From positions 1-20,396 of the IMG/VR virus record IMGVR_UViG_3300028384_000067: 20,396 bases of DNA. One strand, 5' to 3'. The notes beneath the pieces are model-generated. The model was not told the DNA's origin. It saw nothing but the letters and a program-made list of their open reading frames with translations, and searched no databases. Below are positions 5,821-12,417 of the stretch, piece by piece (position 1 is the stretch's first letter; the number at the start of each line of letters is the position of its first letter). Both the position numbers and the translations under genes were made by a program. This stretch comes from a virus.

Positions 5821-7044
5821 ATGGAACTAGGATTAATTAGAAGTTTGATGGATAAAGATTTCTACGATGGACATCGTGGAGATAGATGCCCAGATAAACT
5901 ATTTAGCAAGGATGTACAGAAAGTAAAGAGACACATTGACCAGATGATGCAACAGTATCGTAGGTCAATCAATCCTCAAGAGGTTGAGGCATCCTTTATG
6001 TCAAGCAACCCAACGTTAACCACTGCGCAGAAGCAAACATACTCAGAGTTGTTCCATCAGATTAGGAATGAGAGAGCGATAGGGGACGATGTAGCATCAG
6101 ATGTACTTGCACGGCTGTTTCAGCAGTCTGTGGGGGCAGAGATTGCAGAGTTGGGGTTTGACTACGTTAATGGAGATGAGGCCACCCTAGAGCCTCTGAG
6201 AGAGATTCTTACAAAGTATAATGATGACTTCACACCTAACCTAAATCTTGAGTGGGAAGCGATTGATATTGATTCACTGCTTGCAGGACACACAGAGGAA
6301 AGTAAATGGAGTTTCAACATTGCAACACTAGCACGTTGTGTATCTGGTGTTAACTCAGGACACCTCATTGAGATTGGTGCAAGACCTAACACAGGTAAGA
6401 CATCATTCCATGCTAGTATGATTGCAGGTCCAGGTGGGTTTGCGCATCAGGGTGCTAAGTGTGTAGTGCTTTGTAATGAAGAGAAGGCAGGGCGTGTAGC
6501 CAATCGTTACCTAACTGCCGCAACAGGAATGACTATGGAAGAGGTAGATAGTAACAAATCGAAAGCAAACTATCTCTATTCACCAGTCAAAGATAACATT
6601 TGGTTATATGATTCATCTGGCAAAGACATGGCTTGGGTGGAAAGTGTAGCAAAAAGTTATCGTCCAGACATTTTAGTGCTTGACATGGGCGATAAATTTG
6701 CTAAGATGTCTGGGTACTCACGGCCTGATGAAGCATTGAAAGCCAATGTTATTCATGCTCGTGAGATTGGGAAGCAGTATGGTTGTGCTGTGTTCTATAT
6801 GTCTCAGTTATCAGCAGAGGCAGAGGGCAGGACAGTTCTCAATCAAAGTATGATGGAAGGTTCTAAGACAGGCAAAGCAGCCGAAGCCGACTTGATGATT
6901 TTGATTGGGGCTAACCCAATGATTGAGGGTCAGACCGAACAGGATACACAAAGGCATTTGAATATTGCCAAGAATAAGTTGACTGGTTGGCATGGCAAGA
7001 TTGTATGTAACCTTGATTATGTTTATGGGAGATATGTAGTATGA
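5821..7044 (+). CDS. replicative DNA helicase (DnaB / T7 gp4 helicase family)
   Basis: Ring helicase expected to unwind the fork using NTP hydrolysis. The ATG at 5821 is chosen because AGGAG at 5810-5814 is correctly spaced; an ATG at 5719 in this frame would overlap the preceding gene by 92 bases and lacks such a site. The 407-residue protein has a helical N-terminal part (1-150) that may contact the primase, then a RecA-like core: Walker A GARPNTGKT (186-194), a NEE segment with the likely catalytic Glu at 219-220, Walker B ILVLD (Asp288), and the polar strand YMSQL (Gln329). The C-terminal TEADL-like region appears as KAAEADLMILIGA, followed by KNKLTG. It overlaps the next gene by four bases (ATGA). 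Unlike T7, primase and helicase are separate genes. Confidence 0.9.
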   Translation: MELGLIRSLMDKDFYDGHRGDRCPDKLFSKDVQKVKRHIDQMMQQYRRSINPQEVEASFMSSNPTLTTAQKQTYSELFHQIRNERAIGDDVASDVLARLFQQSVGAEIAELGFDYVNGDEATLEPLREILTKYNDDFTPNLNLEWEAIDIDSLLAGHTEESKWSFNIATLARCVSGVNSGHLIEIGARPNTGKTSFHASMIAGPGGFAHQGAKCVVLCNEEKAGRVANRYLTAATGMTMEEVDSNKSKANYLYSPVKDNIWLYDSSGKDMAWVESVAKSYRPDILVLDMGDKFAKMSGYSRPDEALKANVIHAREIGKQYGCAVFYMSQLSAEAEGRTVLNQSMMEGSKTGKAAEADLMILIGANPMIEGQTEQDTQRHLNIAKNKLTGWHGKIVCNLDYVYGRYVV

Positions 7045-7223
7045 GAATAGAGGTTCTTGATGTTAAGGATAATGGTGATGGTACAACATACCTATCCTTC
7101 GAGGCAGATGAAGAAGCATTGCTTGCGTTACTGCAATCAGGCTTACACTCTGCAATCAAGTACTCAGTCGCAGAATGTGATTGCAGTGAAAATGTTGTAC
7201 ACGCAGATGACTTTGAAATTTAA
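7041..7223 (+). CDS. small acidic hypothetical protein (60 aa)
   Basis: Not recognised. The ATG at 7041 overlaps the helicase stop codon in the classic ATGA arrangement, so translation is probably coupled. The 60-residue product starts MRIEVLDVKDNGDGTTYLSF, a beta-hairpin-like segment, followed by an acidic helix and a C-terminal CDC pair. There is no membrane segment. In this position, between helicase and polymerase, it may be a replication accessory factor, but that rests on location only. Confidence 0.55.
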   Translation: MRIEVLDVKDNGDGTTYLSFEADEEALLALLQSGLHSAIKYSVAECDCSENVVHADDFEI

Positions 7224-7243
7224 CCAAGAAAAGGAGATTAGAT

Positions 7244-7339
7244 ATGTTTAGTATTGGAGTAATGTTGCCTATGATTGTAAAGTTTGGTATCTTTGCAGGG
7301 GTAATTGACGCAACTACAACAGCAGCAGGACTGAAGTAA
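7244..7339 (+). CDS. 31-residue hydrophobic micropeptide
   Basis: A short reading frame with a strong AAAAGGAG ribosome binding site (about 7229-7236) starts at ATG 7244. Its TAA shares a base with the ATG of the polymerase gene (TAATG). The product begins MFSIGVMLPMIVKFGIFAGV, a mostly hydrophobic segment with one Lys that could be a short membrane helix, then a Thr/Ala-rich tail. Its main role may be to deliver ribosomes to the polymerase start, which has no good binding site of its own within the correct distance. Function as a peptide is unknown. Confidence 0.5.
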   Translation: MFSIGVMLPMIVKFGIFAGVIDATTTAAGLK

Positions 7340-9381
7340 TGAAACTTACCCTTGATGTCGAAAATACAGTGACAGAAAGGGATGGTAAACTCCACCTTGA
7401 CCCCTTTGAAAAGGATAATACATTGGTCATGGTGGGGTTACTCACTGATACTGGTAAGTGTGAGATTGTAACGCTTGACCACAGTGAGGTAGAGCCAACC
7501 CCCATGTCAGACGCTATCATCCAACAGTACTTGGACGATGCTACTGTGCTTATCATGCACAATGCCGCACACGATTTGCTCTGGCTGTGGGAATCTGGCT
7601 TTACATATGATGGGCCTGTCTTTGACACAATGCTTGGCGAATATGTTCTACAACGTGGTCAAAAAGAACCACTATCATTAGAAGCATGTGCAGAAAGATA
7701 TGACCTTGATACTAAGAAGCAGGATACATTGAAGGAATACTTCAAGAAAGGGTACAGTGTGCGTGACATTCCTCATGCAGAATTATCTGAGTATCTTGTG
7801 GCAGACTTAGAAGCAACACAGCAGTTGGCAGATAAGATTATGTATCGTCTAATGTCTAGCGATTCCTCTAGCCTACTACCAACTGTTGACCTCACAAACC
7901 AGGTTGCCTATTGTTTATCACGTATATATCAGCGTGGTTTCAAGGTTGACCTGTCAGTGCTAGACGAAGTGCGAGTACAGTTTGAGACAGAACGAGAGCA
8001 ACTGAAGCATGACCTGCAAGAGCATGTCCATAAACTCATGGGTGACACACCTATTAATCTCAACAGTCCAGAGCAACTATCGTGGGTAATCTATAGTCGC
8101 AAGCCTAAAGATAAAAACGTTTGGGCAAATGCAATCAACCCTTACATGCGTGAGCGTGAGTTTAAGGATTTGATTCTACGGAATACACAAGTTGTATTCA
8201 AGACAAAGGCAGAACAATGTCCATCATGTGGTGGTACAGGTTATGTGCGTAAGACTAAGAAGGATGGGACACCATTTGCTCGTCCTAACAAATGTATTAC
8301 GTGTGCAGCCTCTGGCTTTATCTACAACAAACTGAATGAAGTTGCTGGCCTACGCTTTAATGCACCCAATGCTAAGTGGGCTAGTGCAAATGGCTTCTCT
8401 ACCAGTAAGGATAATCTGCAAATCCTAAAGAAGATTGCAGTACATAACAAGATGAAGGACGCAGAAGATTTCCTTGAGAAGGTTTCTCGCCTGAGTGCTG
8501 TGGAAACATACCTATCATCCTTTGTTGATGGAATTAAGACACATACAAAGTATGATGGTAAGTTACATGTGCGTTTGTTACAGCATCGCACAGCCACAGG
8601 ACGTTTCTCAGGTGCTGACCCGAACATGCAGAACATGCCAAGAGGTGGTACATTCCCTGTTAAGAAGGTGTTTGTATCTCGTTGGGATGGTGGCAAGGTA
8701 CTAGAAGCAGACTTTGCACAGCTAGAGTTTCGGGCTGCTGCGTTCCTTTCACAGGACGGAGTTGCTATTGAAGAAGTTGCTACAGGATTTGATGTACACT
8801 CATATACCAGTAAGGTTATTAGTGATGCTGGTCAGCCTACGAGTAGACAGGAAGCTAAAGCACACACGTTTGCACCACTCTATGGGGCAACAGGCTATGG
8901 GCGAACACCTGCAGAAGCAGAATATTACACACACTTTACAGACAAGTATCAAGGGATAGGTGATTGGCATGAAGAGTTAGCTACAGAAGCATTAGAGACA
9001 GGCAAGATTACGACACCATCTGGGCGTGAGTTTGCTTTCCCTGATGTACAACGTAAGTCAAGTGGTAAGGTTACTTACTTTACACAGATTAAGAACTACC
9101 CTGTGCAATCATTTGCTACAGCAGACATTGTTCCTATCGCCTTGCTACACATTGACAAACTACTAAAAGATATGAAGTCATGTATCGTTAACACTGTCCA
9201 TGATAGTATTGTTATTGATGTTCACCCTGATGAAGAAGCCGAAGTCATTGAGGTAATTAATCAAACAAACAATGAGTTACCTAATCTAATTAGAGACAGA
9301 TGGCAGGTAACGTTTAATGTTCCTCTATTATTAGAGGCAAAGATTGGCCCGAATTGGCTTGACACGAAAGATGTTGTGTGA
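7339..9381 (+). CDS. polA: family A DNA polymerase with inserted DnaJ-like zinc finger
   Basis: Replicative polymerase of 680 residues. A 3'-5' proofreading domain comes first: exo I DVE (Asp6, Glu8), exo II HNAAHD (Asn75-Asp79) and exo III YLVAD (Tyr152-Asp156). Residues about 290-330 carry CPSCGGTG (Cys294, Cys297) and CITCAASG (Cys319, Cys322), two half-repeats like those of the DnaJ central domain. The polymerase domain follows: HRTATGRFSG (416-425), motif A EADFAQLEFR (Asp458), motif B RQEAKAHTFAPLYG (Arg503, Lys507, Phe511, Tyr515) and motif C VHDS (His621, Asp622). There is no 5'-3' exonuclease domain, as in T7 gp5. Phe511 occupies the position of E. coli Pol I Phe762. The zinc-finger layout is, as I recall, characteristic of HMO-2011-like marine phages. 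All catalytic residues seem intact. The start overlaps the micropeptide stop. Confidence 0.96.
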   Translation: MKLTLDVENTVTERDGKLHLDPFEKDNTLVMVGLLTDTGKCEIVTLDHSEVEPTPMSDAIIQQYLDDATVLIMHNAAHDLLWLWESGFTYDGPVFDTMLGEYVLQRGQKEPLSLEACAERYDLDTKKQDTLKEYFKKGYSVRDIPHAELSEYLVADLEATQQLADKIMYRLMSSDSSSLLPTVDLTNQVAYCLSRIYQRGFKVDLSVLDEVRVQFETEREQLKHDLQEHVHKLMGDTPINLNSPEQLSWVIYSRKPKDKNVWANAINPYMREREFKDLILRNTQVVFKTKAEQCPSCGGTGYVRKTKKDGTPFARPNKCITCAASGFIYNKLNEVAGLRFNAPNAKWASANGFSTSKDNLQILKKIAVHNKMKDAEDFLEKVSRLSAVETYLSSFVDGIKTHTKYDGKLHVRLLQHRTATGRFSGADPNMQNMPRGGTFPVKKVFVSRWDGGKVLEADFAQLEFRAAAFLSQDGVAIEEVATGFDVHSYTSKVISDAGQPTSRQEAKAHTFAPLYGATGYGRTPAEAEYYTHFTDKYQGIGDWHEELATEALETGKITTPSGREFAFPDVQRKSSGKVTYFTQIKNYPVQSFATADIVPIALLHIDKLLKDMKSCIVNTVHDSIVIDVHPDEEAEVIEVINQTNNELPNLIRDRWQVTFNVPLLLEAKIGPNWLDTKDVV

Positions 9382-9419
9382 TATAACTTCGCACCTAACC
9401 TAAAATGAAAGGAGTACAA

Positions 9420-10307
9420 ATGTCCGAACTAACAGTAATTGACCAGAATAATTATGCAGCAATGGCCCAGATGATGGGGGTTGCACATGATACTGGTGGT
9501 GATAAGAAATCAACCATTGCCCGATTGCGCATTAACAAGAAGCCTATCATGGCTGATACAGAACTTAATGGCAAGAAGATTAAGGCAGAGGTTGTTTCAG
9601 CAGGTACATATGCATTGGTTGGTACAGATGGTAACACTATCTATGCTGAGAATGTTACAATGCGTCCGTTCCTACAACGCTTCATGCATCAGAAGTACGA
9701 CAGTGAATCAAAGAAGTACATCAAGACTGTGTTGGCAGACAATCTGAAGATTGATTTGAAAGACACTGTTGGTACATTTAACTGTGGCAGACCTAGTGGG
9801 TTTCATGAGAACTTCAAAGAACTAGACCACGGCACTAAAGAATTAATCCGTTCCGTCAAACGAACACGAGTAATCTTTGGTGTTGTTTCAATGTCTGGTG
9901 TAACTGAAGAGGGTGATGCTCAGGATGTAGTTAATGTACCATGTGTTTGGGAAGTAGATAATAAAGAAGGCTTTAAGAATTTGGGTGGTGTGTTTGCCAA
10001 ACTAAATGTATTGAAGCGTCTACCTCTACAGCATGAATGGAAAATTGCTACAGAAGAGCGTACCATCGACACAGGTGCTAAGTATTATGTACCTGTTGCT
10101 AATGTTGACCTAGAAAACAACGTTGAAATCAATAACGAAGACCAGATGGTGTTCAAAGAGTTCATGTCTTACATCGAAGGGTTCAACCAGTGGGTTCTCA
10201 AAGAGTGGGATTCAAACTACCAGAATGATTTCATTGACCAGGCACCAGAAGATGACAGTGTTGTTGATGGCTTTGTGAATGTTAACATTGATTCGGATGA
10301 GGAATAA
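9420..10307 (+). CDS. putative single-stranded DNA-binding protein
   Basis: The ATG at 9420 follows AAAGGAG at 9408-9414; an ATG at 9405 sits before that site and is rejected. The 295-residue product has no enzymatic motif. It looks beta-rich in the middle and ends with a strongly acidic tail (last residues IDSDEE after an Asp/Glu-rich stretch), which in phage and bacterial SSBs recruits partner proteins. It lies directly between DNA polymerase and the Cas4-like nuclease, where T7-like phages and relatives keep ssDNA-binding proteins (T7 gp2.5 equivalent). I cannot identify a specific OB-fold signature by eye, so the name depends on tail and context. The stop is two bases before the next gene. 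Confidence 0.5.
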   Translation: MSELTVIDQNNYAAMAQMMGVAHDTGGDKKSTIARLRINKKPIMADTELNGKKIKAEVVSAGTYALVGTDGNTIYAENVTMRPFLQRFMHQKYDSESKKYIKTVLADNLKIDLKDTVGTFNCGRPSGFHENFKELDHGTKELIRSVKRTRVIFGVVSMSGVTEEGDAQDVVNVPCVWEVDNKEGFKNLGGVFAKLNVLKRLPLQHEWKIATEERTIDTGAKYYVPVANVDLENNVEINNEDQMVFKEFMSYIEGFNQWVLKEWDSNYQNDFIDQAPEDDSVVDGFVNVNIDSDEE

Positions 10308-10309
10308 GC

Positions 10310-11167
10310 ATGAATCATCCAGCTGAACTAGCACTACATGGCTATCTTGAACGTGTTGTAAATGGCAAGGGTACTATGTCTAAAGAGACAGCCCTACAAA
10401 TTTCACGTGACGTTCAGGAATCAGTCATTCGCCAGTTTGGTTCAGGTAAAAGGGGTGACTTCCGACTTCGCATGTCGAATGTCGGGAGAGCCTACTGCCA
10501 ACTTTGGTACGACAAGAACAAGCCAGAGGAAGCATTACCTAAACCAACTACCTTCATCATGAATATGTTGCTAGGTGACATTGTAGAAGCTGTGTTTAAG
10601 GGGCTACTCAAAGAAGCAGGGGTACGCTACGAAGACTCAGACATGGTTACACTAGACCTTGGTAACGCAAAAGTAAATGGCTCATATGATTTGGCTATTG
10701 ATGGTGCAGTCGATGATGTAAAAAGTGCATCCGACTGGTCATACAAAAACAAGTTTGAATCGTATGAAGTACTCAAGAACAGTGACCCATTCGGTTACGT
10801 AGCACAACTAGCAGGTTACGCAAAGGCATCTGGCTACAAAGCAGGTGGTTGGTGGGTAATCAACAAGGCTACAGGACAGTTCAAGTATGTTCCAGCTGAC
10901 ATTGATGTGGACGAGGAAGTCTCTAAGATTAGGGAAGTCTCAGACAAACTGAAGACCAATAAGTTTGAACGTTGCTTTGAACCAATACCAGAAACATTTC
11001 GTGGTAAAGAAACAGGCAACAAAATTCTTGGTACTGAATGTGGGTTCTGCGATTATCGCAACTCTTGTTGGCCTACACTACAGGAACTACCTGCTGTAAA
11101 GTCACAGGCAAAAGAACCAAAGATTGTTAAGTACGTTGAACTTGTAAGTGAAGGTGATGACGCTTAA
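10310..11167 (+). CDS. PD-(D/E)XK exonuclease with Cas4-like iron-sulfur cysteines
   Basis: A 285-residue nuclease of the Cas4/AddB-RecB type. The nuclease core is seen as GDIVEAVFKGLL (Glu93), VNGSYDLAIDG (Asp127), VDDVKSAS (Asp136-Val-Lys138) and a downstream Gln166 in the QLAGYA helix. Four Cys fit an iron-sulfur staple: Cys63 before the core and Cys244, Cys247 and Cys253 after it (CxxCx5C), as in Cas4. Such enzymes resect DNA ends and, in phages, may replace the T7 gene 6 exonuclease for breaking down host DNA, removing primers or recombination. No Cas1/Cas2 or CRISPR is near, so an adaptation role is not supported. Its stop overlaps the start of the endonuclease I gene (TAATG), tying the two together. 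Confidence 0.82.
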   Translation: MNHPAELALHGYLERVVNGKGTMSKETALQISRDVQESVIRQFGSGKRGDFRLRMSNVGRAYCQLWYDKNKPEEALPKPTTFIMNMLLGDIVEAVFKGLLKEAGVRYEDSDMVTLDLGNAKVNGSYDLAIDGAVDDVKSASDWSYKNKFESYEVLKNSDPFGYVAQLAGYAKASGYKAGGWWVINKATGQFKYVPADIDVDEEVSKIREVSDKLKTNKFERCFEPIPETFRGKETGNKILGTECGFCDYRNSCWPTLQELPAVKSQAKEPKIVKYVELVSEGDDA

Positions 11168-11640
11168 TGTTCAACCAGAAACAATTTAGGGCGGCACGAA
11201 AATATGGGTATAGAAGTGGGTTAGAACTTTCCGTTTCAGAAAAACTAAAGGAACAGAAGATAAACTTTCTGTATGAAGCAGTTAAGATTGAATGGGAAGA
11301 CCTAGCCTACAGAACATACACTCCAGACTTTGTGTTGCCCAATGGAATCATAATAGAAACAAAAGGTATGTTCACTGCTGCTGATAGACGAAAGCATTTA
11401 GCTATTAGCAAACAACATCCAGAGTTGGACATACGTTTTGTCTTTGAGAATAGTAGAAGAAAATTACGCAAGGGGGCAAAGTCAACTTATGCAGAATGGT
11501 GTATTAAGTATGGGTTTAGATACTATGACAGGATTATCCCAGAGGAATGGTTAGGCGAGAAGGGTAAGAACAAACATCCCAACTTCATTAAATTCCCTGG
11601 CACGAAAAAGAAAGGAGTGAGGATTGGCAGAACAAAGTGA
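11167..11640 (+). CDS. endonuclease I, Holliday-junction resolvase (T7 gp3-like)
   Basis: Cuts four-way DNA junctions and branched DNA, and in T7 also helps degrade host DNA and prepare concatemers for packaging. The 157 residues align well with T7 endonuclease I (149 aa): RSGLE with Glu20, YTPDF with Asp54, and ETKG with Glu64 and Lys66 form the PD-(D/E)XK active site. Further matches are KHLAISKQHPELDIRFVF and the C-terminal PEEW segment. All four catalytic residues of the T7 enzyme are kept. It overlaps the upstream nuclease by one base. The 3' end overlaps the next gene by 17 bases. Confidence 0.95.
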   Translation: MFNQKQFRAARKYGYRSGLELSVSEKLKEQKINFLYEAVKIEWEDLAYRTYTPDFVLPNGIIIETKGMFTAADRRKHLAISKQHPELDIRFVFENSRRKLRKGAKSTYAEWCIKYGFRYYDRIIPEEWLGEKGKNKHPNFIKFPGTKKKGVRIGRTK

Positions 11641-11989
11641 TTATATTGAGAGTGAGGATTTTATTATTAGAGTAAGACCTACCTTCTCAAACAAAGGTAC
11701 TTGGACAGGGGATGCAGAAGTTTCCGTACTAACATCTAAAGAAACAGGCTTGACAGACGAAGTATTTAATGGTATGGAGATGTTTGTTATGATGTTACTG
11801 GCTTCCTTACCAGTCATGGATGAGGATGAGTATGTAAGGGAGAGGATATATAATTATGTTAATGAGCATCATGAGGACTATTTTATTTCTCTTGAATCAG
11901 AGTCTGATACAGAAGTTACTGTGGAGAGTAGTGAAACCGATAACATCATACGTTTATCCTTTGCTACAAAAACTAAAGGAGAGGCTTAA
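11624..11989 (+). CDS. hypothetical protein with TTG start (121 aa)
   Basis: Not recognised. The frame has no ATG near its beginning, but TTG at 11624 sits 6 bases after AAAGGAG at 11611-11617, so a TTG start is well supported. The 121-residue product (MAEQSDYIESEDF...) is acidic and soluble, probably alpha/beta, with a hydrophobic helix around FVMMLLASLPVM near residues 54-65. That segment is too short and too flanked by acids to be a confident membrane anchor. It lies between the endonuclease I and DUF3310 genes. Its function is unknown. Confidence 0.6.
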   Translation: MAEQSDYIESEDFIIRVRPTFSNKGTWTGDAEVSVLTSKETGLTDEVFNGMEMFVMMLLASLPVMDEDEYVRERIYNYVNEHHEDYFISLESESDTEVTVESSETDNIIRLSFATKTKGEA

Positions 11990-11990
11990 A

Positions 11991-12269
11991 TTGACAGATT
12001 ACAACAGAATATTTCGAGAGATTGAGGGAAAGCAAAAGGCAGAGAAAGATATGGTCAATAGCCCACCCCATTACAACAAGTCAGGCATTGAGTGTATCGA
12101 AGCTATTGCGGCGGCAACTGAGGATGGCTATGAGTATTACTTGCAGGGTAACATCATGAAATATGTATGGCGTTACCGATATAAAAATGGCACAGAGGAC
12201 TTGAAGAAAGCACAATGGTACTTAGATAAACTCATAACAGAAGTTGAAGGGTGCTATGATGAGAGTTAA
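11991..12269 (+). CDS. DUF3310 family protein
   Basis: A small phage protein of the DUF3310 (SaV-like) family, seen from VNSPPHYNKSGIECIEAI followed by LQGNIMKYVWRYRYKN and EDLKKAQWYLDKLI, the usual three-helix pattern. TTG at 11991, nine bases after AAAGGAG, gives 92 residues; an ATG at 12051 would start just before the domain and is an alternative. Family members commonly occur next to nucleotide-metabolism or replication genes, as here before ribonucleotide reductase, and some resemble small nucleotide kinases' partners by location only. The biochemical role is not established. The 3' end overlaps the next small gene by 14 bases. Confidence 0.8.
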   Translation: MTDYNRIFREIEGKQKAEKDMVNSPPHYNKSGIECIEAIAAATEDGYEYYLQGNIMKYVWRYRYKNGTEDLKKAQWYLDKLITEVEGCYDES

Positions 12270-12417
12270 GATGTACCTCACCTTGAAGATAGACCCTGAT
12301 GAGTATATAATGCCAGCAGATGAAAATCCTTCAGAGGAACTTGAAGACCAATTTGAAGACTTTATTCACGAACTGGATGGGGTTGAACTGAAACACATAA
12401 AGATATTAACGGAGTGA
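12256..12417 (+). CDS. small acidic hypothetical protein (53 aa)
   Basis: A short frame with ATG ATG at 12256/12259, preceded by GAAGGG at 12245-12250 and overlapping the DUF3310 gene. It ends with TGA at 12415-12417, immediately before the reductase ATG at 12418. The 53-residue product (MMRVKMYLTLKIDPDEYIMP...) begins with a beta-strand-like segment and continues into an acidic helix. It fills the otherwise empty space between two genes exactly, which is the main reason to believe it. Not recognised. Confidence 0.55.
   Translation: MMRVKMYLTLKIDPDEYIMPADENPSEELEDQFEDFIHELDGVELKHIKILTE

Noticed and set aside
8322-8696. Minus-strand frame of 124 codons opposite the polymerase gene
   Set aside because: It lies across conserved polymerase motifs on the other strand and shows no start signal or domain.
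9382-9419. Terminator or promoter between polymerase and SSB candidate
   Set aside because: Only 38 bases with no stable hairpin, no T run and no convincing -35/-10 pair; just a ribosome binding site is clear.
10310-11167. CRISPR-associated Cas4 as part of a CRISPR system
   Set aside because: No repeats with spacers and no cas1 or cas2 nearby; replication context fits a phage exonuclease better.
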